Source: Neobacillus niacini | Lineage (GTDB): Bacteria; Bacillota; Bacilli; Bacillales; Cytobacillaceae | Length of the DNA: 64,000 bases | Direction of reading: 5' to 3' | Assembly (NCBI RefSeq): GCF_023715785.1 | Contig: NZ_JAMBOX010000002.1 | Coordinates: 310,001-374,000 of the forward strand | In this document: positions 33,010-41,709 of the stretch, piece by piece | Layout of the letters: every line of letters starts with the position of its first letter | How positions within the stretch are numbered: position 1 is the first letter of the stretch | The notes under the pieces: generated by a model | Databases searched by the model: none | What the model saw: the letters and a program-made list of their open reading frames with translations, nothing else | Told to the model about the DNA's origin: nothing | Translations under genes and position numbers: made by a program

Positions 33010-34688
33010 TGGTATCCCCGTTTACTTTTTAAATAATAGACAACCGACTCATACGGCCGCAGATGGATTCTTCGGTCAAGCAGGGCGGTGTCCTGATAAT
33101 TAGAGAGTAACACTTCACTTGTAAAATCAGCAAGGTTTAATTGAGCTGGGAGGTTCACTGTTTTTTCCTTGCCGTAAAAATTGTTCATCACCAGCAACTT
33201 TTCCGACCCATGGTTCCTAACATATGCAAAAATCTCATCATCATTTTCCAACAGTTGCTCAAAATCGCCTTCGACGATCACTTCGTACTGCTTCCGCAAC
33301 TGTATCAGCTTCTGATAGTGATAGAAGATCGAGTTGTGATCGTTCAACGTGTTTTCTGCATTTATTTCAGTGTAGTTCTGTGCAACATCAATCCATGGTG
33401 TTCCGCTGGTAAACCCGGCATTGTGCGTGGCATTCCATTGAACCGGTGTTCGGGAATTATCCCGTGATTTTTGTTTTAAAATCTCCAGAACTTCCTGTTC
33501 ATCCATGCCTTTGTTTTTCAAAATTTGGAACATGTTCAAGGATTCCACATCACGATATTGGTCAATCGAGTCAAACTTCGGATTGGTCATGCCAAATTCC
33601 TCACCTTGGTAAACGTACGGGGTGCCCTGCATCATATGGAGAGCAGTGGCCAGCATTTTCGCCGATTCTTTATGATAGCGGCCGTCATCGCCAAATCGTG
33701 ACACGGCACGGGGCTGGTCGTGGTTGCACCAGAACAGGGCATTCCAGCCGCCGCCTTTGTTCATTTCCACCTGCCAGTCGGAAAGTATCTTTTTCAAGGC
33801 ATGGAAGTCGAAGTCGGCCTTTGTCCACTTGTCGCCGTTCGGGTAATCAACCTTTAGATGATGGAAGCTGAACACCATATTTAATTCTTTACGTTCTGGT
33901 TTCGTGTATTGGATGCAGTGGTCGATGGACGTGGACGACATTTCACCGACCGTGATTAAATCATATTTTGAAAAAACTTGCTCGTTCATTTCATGTAAAA
34001 ACTCGTGGATTCTTGGTCCATCGGTATAAAATCTGCGGCCATCGGTATCGTCTTCAGGGAAATGCTGGTTTTTCGAAATTAGGTTGATGACGTCGAGACG
34101 GAATCCATCGACGCCTTTTTTTAGCCAAAAATGCATCATCTCGTATAAGGCTTTGCGCACCTTTTCGTTTTCCCAGTTCAGGTCAGCTTGGGTGACATCG
34201 AAGAGATGGAGGTAATATTGGCCGGTCGTTTCGTCGAATTCCCAGGCCGAACCGCCAAATTTGGACTGCCAGTTATTCGGCGGCTGCCCCTCTTTGCCGT
34301 CCTTCCATATATAGAAGTCACGGTACGGGTTATCCTTCGACGATTTTGCCTGCTGAAACCACTCATGTTCTGTTGAGGTATGATTTATGACGATATCCAT
34401 CATGATTTTCAAGCCGCGCTTGTGGGCTTCGGAAAGGAGCTGTTCAAAGTCTTCCATTGTTCCGTATTCTTCGTAAATCTTATAGTAATCGCTGATATCA
34501 TAGCCATTGTCGCGCTGCGGCGATTGGTAGATAGGGGTGAGCCAGAGGACATCTACTCCTAATTTATTTAAATAGTCCAGTTTTTCAATAATCCCTTGAA
34601 GATCGCCGGTTCCGTTTCCAGTTGTATCTTTGAAACTTTTTGGATAGATTTGATAGACTGTGGCGTTTTTCCACCAAGCTGTTGACAT
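33006..34688 (-). CDS. treA: Trehalose-6-phosphate hydrolase
   Basis: A 560-residue GH13 enzyme. WKNATVYQIYPKSFKDTTGNGTGD, DIVINHTS, GFRLDVIN with the Asp nucleophile, VGEMSS with the general-acid Glu, and WCNHDQPRAVSRFG are the conserved regions. It cleaves trehalose 6-phosphate to glucose and glucose 6-phosphate in the cytoplasm. ATG 34688 has AGGAAGG at SD distance; GTG 34697 is disfavoured. It lies between treP and treR on the same transcript. Confidence 0.93.
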   Translation of the reverse strand: MSTAWWKNATVYQIYPKSFKDTTGNGTGDLQGIIEKLDYLNKLGVDVLWLTPIYQSPQRDNGYDISDYYKIYEEYGTMEDFEQLLSEAHKRGLKIMMDIVINHTSTEHEWFQQAKSSKDNPYRDFYIWKDGKEGQPPNNWQSKFGGSAWEFDETTGQYYLHLFDVTQADLNWENEKVRKALYEMMHFWLKKGVDGFRLDVINLISKNQHFPEDDTDGRRFYTDGPRIHEFLHEMNEQVFSKYDLITVGEMSSTSIDHCIQYTKPERKELNMVFSFHHLKVDYPNGDKWTKADFDFHALKKILSDWQVEMNKGGGWNALFWCNHDQPRAVSRFGDDGRYHKESAKMLATALHMMQGTPYVYQGEEFGMTNPKFDSIDQYRDVESLNMFQILKNKGMDEQEVLEILKQKSRDNSRTPVQWNATHNAGFTSGTPWIDVAQNYTEINAENTLNDHNSIFYHYQKLIQLRKQYEVIVEGDFEQLLENDDEIFAYVRNHGSEKLLVMNNFYGKEKTVNLPAQLNLADFTSEVLLSNYQDTALLDRRIHLRPYESVVYYLKSKRGYQ

Positions 34689-34720
34689 TTGATACACCTT
34701 CCTCGTTCTTTAATATGGAA

Positions 34721-34744
34721 AAGGAGGGATGCATCTCCCTCCTT
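34721..34744 (-). other. Intercistronic hairpin between treP and treA
   Basis: AAGGAGGGA / TCCCTCCTT, a perfect 9-bp stem 6 nt after the treP stop. It lacks a strong T-run and lies inside the operon. It probably stabilises the upstream mRNA or partly attenuates downstream expression. Confidence 0.55.
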
Positions 34745-34749
34745 CCTGA

Positions 34750-36174
34750 TTATTTTTTAAAGGCAAATTTCTTCATGCCTGTTTTGGCAAAAATGAAAGT
34801 TAAGATAAATGGTACGACGATGGCCACAACCATTGCGACTGCAAACATGCCCATATGCTTCGCCTGGATAGACAGGATGCCAGGGAGACCGCCGACACCG
34901 ATGGAGTTGGCCATAACATCAGTTCCAACTGAGATGACGGCTGCCGCCATTGAACCAAGCATCGCAGCCAGGAATGGGAAGCCGTATTTCAGGTTAATAC
35001 CGAACATAGCAGGCTCAGTTACTCCAAGATAACAAGAAATAGCCGCTGGAATTGATACTTGTTTTTCTTCTTCATTTTTCCGGTTAATATAAATCATCGC
35101 AAGCACGGCAGAGCCTTGAGCGATATTGGACAACGCAATCATTGGCCAAAGGTTGGTGCCCCCAAGTTCGCTCATCAACTGAAGGTCGATGGCATTTGTC
35201 ATGTGGTGCAAACCAGTGATGACAAGCGGTGCATAAGCAAAACCAAAGATTGCTGCAAACAGCCAGCCAAATGCAGAAGTTAAGCTTGAATACACGACAT
35301 CGGAGATCCATGAGCCAATTGTCCAGCCGATAGGACCCAAAATAGTATGGGCAATCAAGACAGTCGGGATTAATGCGAAGAAGGGAACGACAATCATGGA
35401 AATCGCATTTGGCACGATTTTACGCAATCTATTTTCCAAGAAGGCTAATAATAGCCCTGCCAAAATGGCTGGAATAACTTGAGCCTGGTAACCAATCATT
35501 TCAATTTGAGCGAATCCGAAATCCCAAACTGGAATTTCCTTTGCTCCAGCTACGCCATATGCATTCAACAACTGTGGCGAAACAAGGGTAATACCTAGAA
35601 CGATCCCAAGAATTTGCGACGCGCCCATTTTTTTTGCAACTGACCAGGTGATACCAACTGGAAGGAAGTGGAATACCGCCTCGCCAATCAGCCAAAGAAA
35701 CGCGTGAACACCGGCCCAAAACTGGGATACTTCGATAATCGTTTTTGTTCCGTCTTCCATTAATTTAATATCGCCAATGACGTTTCTGAAACCAAGAATT
35801 AAACCTCCGACTACAAGCGCCGGAATGAGCGGTGTGAAGATATCGGCAAGATGCCCCATCACACGCTGCAGCCAGTTCATGTTTTGCTTTGCCGCAACCT
35901 TTGCGTCATCTTTGGTTGTTCCTTCCACACCGGCATGTTTTGTGAATTCGTTATAAAAACTGGCCACTTCATTTCCGATAATGACTTGGAATTGCCCGGC
36001 TTGGGTAAAAGTGCCTTTTACCAGTTTAATGGACTCAATTTCTTTAATATCGGCATTGCCAGGATCTTTTAAGACAAAACGCATTCTCGTTGCACAATGG
36101 GTAACGGCTGCGATGTTGTCTTTTCCGCCAATGTGTTCCAGCAGTTCTTTTGCCGGTTCAGTGTACTTTGACAT
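34750..36174 (-). CDS. treP: PTS trehalose-specific EIIBC component
   Basis: A 474-residue permease. The EIIB domain (1-~85) carries the phosphocysteine in THCATRMRFVL. The EIIC domain (~105-474) has about ten helices and the motif GLHHMTNAID. It imports trehalose as trehalose 6-phosphate, using a separate EIIA (usually the glucose EIIA). First gene of the tre operon, under a TreR- and CcpA-type promoter. Confidence 0.93.
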   Translation of the reverse strand: MSKYTEPAKELLEHIGGKDNIAAVTHCATRMRFVLKDPGNADIKEIESIKLVKGTFTQAGQFQVIIGNEVASFYNEFTKHAGVEGTTKDDAKVAAKQNMNWLQRVMGHLADIFTPLIPALVVGGLILGFRNVIGDIKLMEDGTKTIIEVSQFWAGVHAFLWLIGEAVFHFLPVGITWSVAKKMGASQILGIVLGITLVSPQLLNAYGVAGAKEIPVWDFGFAQIEMIGYQAQVIPAILAGLLLAFLENRLRKIVPNAISMIVVPFFALIPTVLIAHTILGPIGWTIGSWISDVVYSSLTSAFGWLFAAIFGFAYAPLVITGLHHMTNAIDLQLMSELGGTNLWPMIALSNIAQGSAVLAMIYINRKNEEEKQVSIPAAISCYLGVTEPAMFGINLKYGFPFLAAMLGSMAAAVISVGTDVMANSIGVGGLPGILSIQAKHMGMFAVAMVVAIVVPFILTFIFAKTGMKKFAFKK

Positions 36175-36290
36175 ATTGTATTTCCCCCCGTGTTCAGGTT
36201 TTGAAGACCTGATTTTCTCGTTTATTTTTCAAATCATTACATGCCTAATATACAGGTAGTGTTTGCGGTTTCATTTCATTTTATATCTAA

Positions 36291-36304
36291 CCTGTATATA
36301 CAAG
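36291..36304. promoter_or_regulatory. TreR operator 2
   Basis: CCTGTATATACAAG, close to the TreR palindrome; lies just downstream of the expected transcription start of the tre operon. Confidence 0.75.
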
Positions 36305-36307
36305 TTT

Positions 36308-36321
36308 TGATTACGGTTTCA
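36308..36321 (-). promoter_or_regulatory. cre site (CcpA) at the tre promoter
   Basis: On the minus strand TGAAACCGTAATCA, 13 of 14 matches to TGWAANCGNTNWCA. It lies at the -10/+1 region, where CcpA binding would repress in glucose. Confidence 0.65.
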
Positions 36322-36349
36322 TTCTAACTTGTATATACATGTTTGTCAA
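36321..36349 (-). promoter_or_regulatory. tre operon promoter with TreR operator 1 in the spacer
   Basis: On the minus strand TTGACA (36349-36344), 17-bp spacer, TAGAAT (36326-36321). The spacer contains the second palindrome, ACTTGTATATACATGT (36327-36342), so TreR would block polymerase directly. Confidence 0.85.
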
Positions 36350-36426
36350 TCAGGAGATTTTAGATTTATTGTTTTAAGGCTAATATTATTTTTGTGTGAC
36401 ATTTTTCACTTTATTGCTTTAAAGTG

Positions 36427-36455
36427 TTGTGTGAAAATTACGAAAATGATAGAAT
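36427..36455 (+). promoter_or_regulatory. Promoter of the candidate small RNA
   Basis: TTGTGT at 36427 and TAGAAT at 36450 with a 17-bp spacer. Confidence 0.45.
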
Positions 36456-36461
36456 GAAATT

Positions 36462-36559
36462 GTTTAAATTCTTCTGAGTTTAGACCTCCTAATTTGAGAG
36501 CTTAGCAGGCAGCTAAATTCTCGCTTGGGCCTTCGACAATAGTCGAAGGCTCTTTTTTT
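36462..36559 (+). ncRNA. Candidate ~100-nt small RNA with CCUCC motif
   Basis: A transcription unit without a reading frame in the 438-bp gap between treP and the 36.6-kb gene. After the predicted start comes an unpaired TAGACCTCCTAATT. Next is an 11-bp stem with one mismatch (GAGAGCTTAGC / GCTAAATTCTC). Last is a strong terminator (GCCTTCGAC / GTCGAAGGC plus seven T, 36527-36559). The exposed CCUCC is complementary to Shine-Dalgarno sequences, as in RoxS/RsaE and FsrA-type regulators. Alternatively it is a leader of the downstream gene, though that gene has its own extended -10 (TTGGTATAAT). Confidence 0.5.
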
Positions 36560-36612
36560 ATTGTTTTTTAATTGGTATAATTTGGTACAGGTAGTGATAA
36601 GGGGGAAATGGG

Positions 36613-37218
36613 ATGGGATGGGCTGAATTTCGCAGCATTCGAAACGATTACAATGACCATTTTAAGGAAATTGATGAGAAACTGCTTCAACTTCTTCATG
36701 AACGAAAAAAACTGGCGAACGGAAAAAGATTTTTTCCGTCTTCTGAACAAATGGAAAAATGGGCTGAACAGTATGAAATAGAGATGCCGCAAGTAAGCTG
36801 GTTCTTTCACAGTGTTAACGAGGGTCCGCATTCCTATGTACCGGAAGGACCCGGGGAACTGTTAAATGTTATTCCAATCATGAAAAAAACAACTGTGGGA
36901 GATTTTCAGTATTTAATTTCGCACGCCATGCAGCATCAAAATGGCAGTATTATTACAGTTGAAATTGAGCAGCTTGATAGAGAAAAGAATCTTGGTATGA
37001 TTCGGTCGCATCTGATCTTAGAAGTAGCAGGGAGTGTAGATTACCAAGTGCACAGGCACGGTGTCCACGGCAGAGATGGCCAGACCCAGATTGAGTTTCT
37101 GGTCACGCGAAGGTTGCCGGATCAACTCGATGGGGTTGCTTTTGCCTTAATGCCCTACGCGATGCCAATGGAAGAACGGCCAAAGGAAGTCATTTTGGAC
37201 AAGGAAGTTTATTTTTAG
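36613..37218 (+). CDS. Hypothetical protein with chorismate-mutase-like N-terminus
   Basis: A 201-residue protein. The first 40 residues (FRSIRNDYNDHFKEIDEKLLQLLHERKKLANGK) have the helix pattern of AroQ chorismate mutase helix 1, including the conserved I-D-x-x-L-L-x-L-L-x-x-R. The rest is mixed alpha/beta, ending DKEVYF, and I do not recognise it. GGGGG lies 7 nt before the ATG. The next GNAT gene starts 19 nt downstream, suggesting an operon. Confidence 0.6.
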   Translation: MGWAEFRSIRNDYNDHFKEIDEKLLQLLHERKKLANGKRFFPSSEQMEKWAEQYEIEMPQVSWFFHSVNEGPHSYVPEGPGELLNVIPIMKKTTVGDFQYLISHAMQHQNGSIITVEIEQLDREKNLGMIRSHLILEVAGSVDYQVHRHGVHGRDGQTQIEFLVTRRLPDQLDGVAFALMPYAMPMEERPKEVILDKEVYF

Positions 37219-37236
37219 AAGGAAGGTTGCTGTCTG

Positions 37237-37788
37237 TTGCAAGTCAAGACTGTTGACTCATGGAACGAGGAACTGTGTAAACAGGTTTCCCGCATTTACG
37301 AGCAGGCTTTTGCCGGAAAGGGTGCCAAGCCAGAGAAAATTCTCCGAAACATGTTTCGGAAAAAGCTTTGCTTTTTGCATGTCGGCTTTATTGAAGACGA
37401 GGTAGTCGCCATGGCGATTACAGGTGAGTTGAAAGGAATCGAAGCGCTGTTGATAGATTATCTGGCGGTGGATGAAGGATTTCAACACCGGGGGATTGGC
37501 CTGCAAATGGTTGAAATGATAAAGGACTGGTGCCTATCGGATGGAAGATTTAATGGCATGGTCATAGAAACCGAAGCCGATATGACTCCCGACAATCTGG
37601 CGCGTATCCAATTTTGGAAAAAGTGCGGTTTTACCATAACCGATTATGTCCATCATTATATTTGGGTCCCGGAAACGTACCGGGCAATGTTTGTAAAATT
37701 GGTGTCTGACTCCGTGCTTCCGGACAATGGGGAGCAGGTATTTCGGTTTATTGGCATGTTTCATAAGGCTTCCTACCAGGGGGCATAA
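37237..37788 (+). CDS. GNAT-family N-acetyltransferase
   Basis: A 183-residue protein. LLIDYLAVDEGFQHRGIGLQMVEMI is GNAT motif A, and ARIQFWKKCGFTITDY motif B. The start is TTG with GAAGGAAGG 10 nt upstream. It is probably co-transcribed with the preceding gene. The substrate is unknown. Confidence 0.78.
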   Translation: MQVKTVDSWNEELCKQVSRIYEQAFAGKGAKPEKILRNMFRKKLCFLHVGFIEDEVVAMAITGELKGIEALLIDYLAVDEGFQHRGIGLQMVEMIKDWCLSDGRFNGMVIETEADMTPDNLARIQFWKKCGFTITDYVHHYIWVPETYRAMFVKLVSDSVLPDNGEQVFRFIGMFHKASYQGA

Positions 37789-37827
37789 AATTAGTCAAAT
37801 ACATAAATGATATGGAGTGGTTTTAGA

Positions 37828-38238
37828 ATGCGAGGACAAATTACACCTTACTTGATGTTTGATGGCAATGCCAAAGAGGCGCTGGAATTTTATCGGGATG
37901 TATTCGGCGGGGAAATTTCCAATTTGAAAACCTACGGGGAGGCAGATTATCCAACTCCGCCGGAAGCGAATGACCGGATTATCCATGCCCAGTTTAGAAA
38001 GGGCGATTTGTTGATTATGGTGTCGGATGCTTTTCCAGGCAGCAAGGTCGTCGTCGGAAATAATATCTCTTTAACTCTGGACTTTGAAAGTGAAGAGGAG
38101 ATTCAGACAATCTATGATGCTCTTTCTGAAAAAGGATCAGTCCACATGGAGTTGCAGGATACCTTCTGGGGAGCCAAATATGCTAAGGTCAAGGATGCAT
38201 TTGGCGTGATTTGGGATTTAAACTATCAAAAATCTTAA
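37828..38238 (+). CDS. VOC-superfamily protein, PhnB type
   Basis: A 136-residue glyoxalase/VOC-fold protein. TPYLMFDGNAKEALEFYRDVFGGEI is the PhnB-like start, followed by HAQFRKGDLLIMVSDA and DAFGVIWDLNYQ. PhnB-like members are mostly uncharacterised metal-binding dimers. ATG 37828 follows GGAGTGG at 7 nt. Confidence 0.82.
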   Translation: MRGQITPYLMFDGNAKEALEFYRDVFGGEISNLKTYGEADYPTPPEANDRIIHAQFRKGDLLIMVSDAFPGSKVVVGNNISLTLDFESEEEIQTIYDALSEKGSVHMELQDTFWGAKYAKVKDAFGVIWDLNYQKS

Positions 38239-38249
38239 AAAACAGGTAC

Positions 38250-38279
38250 GAGGCTGGTCAAAAAAGCCAGCCTCTTTTA
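38250..38279 (+). terminator. Terminator after PhnB-like gene
   Basis: GAGGCTGG / CCAGCCTC stem followed by TTTT. Confidence 0.8.
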
Positions 38280-38300
38280 ATGATGTCTATCCGATCCTTC

Positions 38301-38693
38301 TTAGTCTAAAAACCTTTTTCGCCATTCCGGCAATGGAAGCATACAGCTTTCTTTTTTGCCGAACCACTTATATCGATTATTAGCGATGAACTTATATACG
38401 ACATCACGAATAGGGCGGGGTATGATGAGGAAGGCAGCGAACAGTTTCCATCCACCCGTCAGCCCCTTGCACACTTTTAACGCCGCCGTTGACTCAAGAT
38501 AAACCTTCTCGTTTTCTATTAAAACAAAGCTGTTAATATCCGGATTTAACCGGAATTTTTGAATCATCTTTTGTCCAGCCTCACCCTGCAAGGAAGCAAA
38601 CCCAAACTGGCCTTTAGGATCCCTTTTTAAAATAAATTGCACACTACTGTTGCAAAGATTACAAACTCCGTCAAATAAAATGATCCGCTCCAT
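38301..38693 (-). CDS. DCC-family thiol-disulfide oxidoreductase (YuxK-like)
   Basis: A 130-residue protein of the DUF393/DCC family. LFDGVCNLCNSSVQFILKRD holds the defining D-G-x-C-x-x-C motif of this thioredoxin-like fold. Redox partners are unknown. The ATG at 38693 agrees with the conserved MERIILFDG start; upstream TTG/GTG candidates extend into sequence lacking homology. Confidence 0.82.
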   Translation of the reverse strand: MERIILFDGVCNLCNSSVQFILKRDPKGQFGFASLQGEAGQKMIQKFRLNPDINSFVLIENEKVYLESTAALKVCKGLTGGWKLFAAFLIIPRPIRDVVYKFIANNRYKWFGKKESCMLPLPEWRKRFLD

Positions 38694-38840
38694 TTCCACC
38701 ACCAACCTAAATATCCACTATTTATGTATGGTTTAAGCTTACCATACACTTCAAAATATCCCAATATTACAAATTATGATTGCACGATGGTGAATCTAAT
38801 CGTTATAGTGGAAATAGATACATAGAAGGGGGAACACCAC

Positions 38841-39212
38841 ATGGGGGTTGAGTCAGGATTTGATCTATTTAGTATTATCCCAACGATTGTCCCAATCTTT
38901 TTTATCATTGTTATCGGTCTTATTCTATTTTCATTTGCCAGGGGTATTAAGGAGTGGAGCAATAATAACAATCAGCCAAAATTAAACGTGGATGCATTGG
39001 TTGTTTCCAAACGAACTCAAGTCCGGGGCGGGGCAGGGGATGCACCATCCAGCACGAGGTACTTTGTCACGTTCCAGTTTGAAAGCGGAGACAGGACGGA
39101 ATTCCGGGTGAGCGGGGCAGAATATGGGCAATTGGCTGAAGGCGACAAAGGCGAACTCGTTTTCCAGGGCACCCGTTATCATGGCTTCACCCGCATCCAA
39201 ACTGGCGCATAG
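38841..39212 (+). CDS. DUF2500-type membrane protein
   Basis: A 123-residue protein with one N-terminal helix (IVPIFFIIVIGLILFSFA) and a soluble beta-domain (NVDALVVSKRTQVRGG, YFVTFQFESGDRTEFRVSGAEYGQLAEGDKGELVFQGTRY). It matches the DUF2500 pattern; function unknown. GAAGGGGGA precedes the ATG. Confidence 0.8.
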   Translation: MGVESGFDLFSIIPTIVPIFFIIVIGLILFSFARGIKEWSNNNNQPKLNVDALVVSKRTQVRGGAGDAPSSTRYFVTFQFESGDRTEFRVSGAEYGQLAEGDKGELVFQGTRYHGFTRIQTGA

Positions 39213-39240
39213 CCAAACAGCTAGGAACAACAAAAATTGG

Positions 39241-39274
39241 AAAGAGAAACCTGGTTTTGAGGTTTCTCTTTTTT
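39241..39274 (+). terminator. Terminator after DUF2500 gene
   Basis: AAAGAGAAACC / GGTTTCTCTT followed by TTTT. Confidence 0.8.
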
Positions 39275-39281
39275 GTGTTGT

Positions 39282-39325
39282 GTCCGCCGTAGGCGGACAA
39301 TTGTCCACGTTCGGTGCCTGACACC
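39282..39325. repeat. Hairpin GTCCGCC/GGCGGAC next to GGTGCCTGACACC (copy 5)
   Basis: A 7-bp stem (39282-39298) is followed 14 bp later by GGTGCCTGACACC (39313-39325), the reverse complement of the recurrent 13-base palindrome. Confidence 0.65.
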
Positions 39326-39356
39326 AATAGTCACTCAACCACCATTAATAACACCA

Positions 39357-40457
39357 TTAACTTATTACAGTACCCACATCCTCAAACCCCTGCGTCTTTT
39401 TGAATTTCATTTTGTGCGGGAAGTTGGCCAAGGCATCAGATGGGTCCAGGTTAGTAAAATTTAGTCGGTTCAGGGTGATTCGGTCATATTTAACGGAAAG
39501 AATAGTTATGGTTTCCGCGTATCCTGTTGCTGGATTAAGCCGTTCTTCAAAAGCATGGACGTAGACATAGTTGATGGGCAGCAGGGCGAGCATGTCCCGC
39601 GCGATTCGGAGCGCACAGCTGCACACATAATCCTGATAAATATCATAATAGGCAGTTTTCGTTAACGCTTTCTCTGACAACTTGCCGGTTTTCGTCAATG
39701 ACAACGCTTTTTCAGGGATCACGTTTCCTGCATTGACATCAAATGAGACATGGATTTCGTTCGGGTTGTCTGTGCCAAACTCAAAGCCGCTGCCGAATTC
39801 CACCAGATCATCAAGTGGTGCGAATTCTTCAATCACTTCAAAATATGTATCGATATCGCGGTTAAGCATCCGACCGGCTACATCGTGCATCCTCTGCCAG
39901 GCCGCTATTAACTCAGCATCAACCACTTTTGCCTTTTCAACGTCCTCGTAAAGCTTCTGTTTTTTCGACTCATCCCGGTTAAACAGCCGGTCCATTAAGC
40001 CGGGTTGGTAGGCCTGGAGCTGCTGGCGTGCCGCCGATGTATTCGGACCCTCCTGACCGGCAAGAAATGGAGGTTCACGGTGGAACACTTCCTGCCAGTT
40101 GATCGGATCGTCACACTCGTGATGGATGGAGCGAATCTGCTCCAAGCGATTCTCATACAGCTCCACCTGTAATCTGGCGTACTCCAATTCCTGAAGCTTT
40201 TGCTGTTCCCGCTGCATCCGGGCCAACTCATTATTTCTTTGATATGCTGGTGTCATATACGATTTTTTGCCTGACCCGGATGTAGTCGAATAGGAAAGCC
40301 CGGAGCCGGGAATCCCGACCGTTGTGGTTTTCCTGCCGCTGCTATTGATGGAATACCGCAAACCTGGTCCACCAAAACTGACGCCAACCCCTTTTTTGCC
40401 GACATTCATCCTGACCCCCGGCGCAATTTTAAAGCTCTTTCGAAACCGTATCCCCAT
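39357..40457 (-). CDS. DUF4236 domain protein
   Basis: A 366-residue protein. MGIRFRKSFKIAPGVRMNVGKKGVGVSFGG and GIPGSGLSYS form the ~55-residue DUF4236 module found at the N-terminus of many proteins of unknown role. A coiled coil follows (about 75-110), then a larger domain ending VYVHAFEERLNPATGYAETITILSVKYDR, which I do not recognise. GGGGGG lies 10 nt before ATG 40457. No operon partner. Confidence 0.75.
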   Translation of the reverse strand: MGIRFRKSFKIAPGVRMNVGKKGVGVSFGGPGLRYSINSSGRKTTTVGIPGSGLSYSTTSGSGKKSYMTPAYQRNNELARMQREQQKLQELEYARLQVELYENRLEQIRSIHHECDDPINWQEVFHREPPFLAGQEGPNTSAARQQLQAYQPGLMDRLFNRDESKKQKLYEDVEKAKVVDAELIAAWQRMHDVAGRMLNRDIDTYFEVIEEFAPLDDLVEFGSGFEFGTDNPNEIHVSFDVNAGNVIPEKALSLTKTGKLSEKALTKTAYYDIYQDYVCSCALRIARDMLALLPINYVYVHAFEERLNPATGYAETITILSVKYDRITLNRLNFTNLDPSDALANFPHKMKFKKTQGFEDVGTVIS

Positions 40458-40603
40458 TTTTAAAATCCCCCCTAAGAAGATGATCTTTATTAAAATTATG
40501 GCACTAGAGTTGATGATTTTCAATTTACTCCCGGGAATAGCTTCAATATTTCGGAGAAAAATGTTACTTTTAAAGAAACTTCAGAAAATTATGGCGGTGA
40601 AAA

Positions 40604-41677
40604 ATGATGTCGAAAAATTCATTAACCAAATTATTTAACATTCAGTATCCCATTATTCAGGCACCTATGGCCGGCGGGGTCACCTCGTCTGAGCTGGTCG
40701 CGGCCGTATCCAATGCCGGCGGGCTAGGCATGATCGGGGCAGGCTATTTAACCCCGATTCAGTTGGAAACACAAATTAAAGAAATTCGTAAGTTAACAGA
40801 CAAAAATTTTGGCGTCAATCTATTTGTGCCAATCCCATATGAAATGGATGAGGAAAAACTTCAAACAGCCAAGCAATTTTTACAGGAAATTTTAACAGAG
40901 TTGGAGATAAAGGATGAGTCGCCGCAGTTGCCAACTTATGAAACTGACCTGAAAACCTTCCATGAACAGATCGATATTTTAATAGAGGAAAAGATTCCGG
41001 TTTGCTCGTTTACTTTTGGGCTTCCATCAAAGGAAGTTGAAACGAAGTTAAAACAAAATTCGTCATTATTAATAGGAACTGCAACAACGGTCCAAGAGGC
41101 GCTTCTGAACGAAAAAGCTGGAATGGATGCCGTTGTGGTTCAGGGCGTCGAGGCAGGAGGCCACCGCGGGACCTTTCATCGGAGCGCCAATGAAAGTTTA
41201 ATCGGACTAATGTCGCTGATTCCGCAAACCGCTGATAATATCACCATTCCGATTATAGCGGCAGGAGGAATTATGGACGCCAGAGGTTTGATGGCTGCAA
41301 GATGCCTTGGAGCCCAGGCCGTGCAAATGGGAACAGCCTTTTTGGTATGCAAGGAAAGCGGAGCGAACCATCTGCACAAGGACGCTATTCTTAAAGCTAC
41401 TGAAGACGAAATGGTCTTAACCAAATCTTTTTCAGGAAAAACGGCAAGAGGAATCCATAACCGTTTCATTGAGAAGCTGAAAATGGCTGAGGAGAGTCTG
41501 CCTGACTACCCATTGCAAAATGAGCTGACCAAAGCGATCAGAAAGGCTGCAGCTGCAAACGGAAAAGTAGACTTTCTTTCACTTTGGGCTGGCCAAAGTC
41601 CACGACTGGCCAAGAAACAAACCGTAGATGAGCTTATTCAAAAAATCGTTTCCGAGGCAGAGGAACTGCGAATTTGA
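40604..41677 (+). CDS. Nitronate monooxygenase-family flavoprotein
   Basis: A 357-residue FMN-binding TIM barrel. YPIIQAPMAGGVTSSELVAAVSNAGGLG at the start, GVEAGGHRG with the catalytic His region, and PIIAAGGIMDARGLMAARCLGAQAVQMGTAF are shared by nitronate monooxygenases and FabK-type enoyl-ACP reductases. Nitronate (propionate 3-nitronate) detoxification is the likelier role. It is followed 32 nt later by a PAP2 gene. Confidence 0.85.
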   Translation: MMSKNSLTKLFNIQYPIIQAPMAGGVTSSELVAAVSNAGGLGMIGAGYLTPIQLETQIKEIRKLTDKNFGVNLFVPIPYEMDEEKLQTAKQFLQEILTELEIKDESPQLPTYETDLKTFHEQIDILIEEKIPVCSFTFGLPSKEVETKLKQNSSLLIGTATTVQEALLNEKAGMDAVVVQGVEAGGHRGTFHRSANESLIGLMSLIPQTADNITIPIIAAGGIMDARGLMAARCLGAQAVQMGTAFLVCKESGANHLHKDAILKATEDEMVLTKSFSGKTARGIHNRFIEKLKMAEESLPDYPLQNELTKAIRKAAAANGKVDFLSLWAGQSPRLAKKQTVDELIQKIVSEAEELRI

Positions 41678-41709
41678 ATAAGTATTTATGATAAGAGGGG
41701 TAGGGAACA

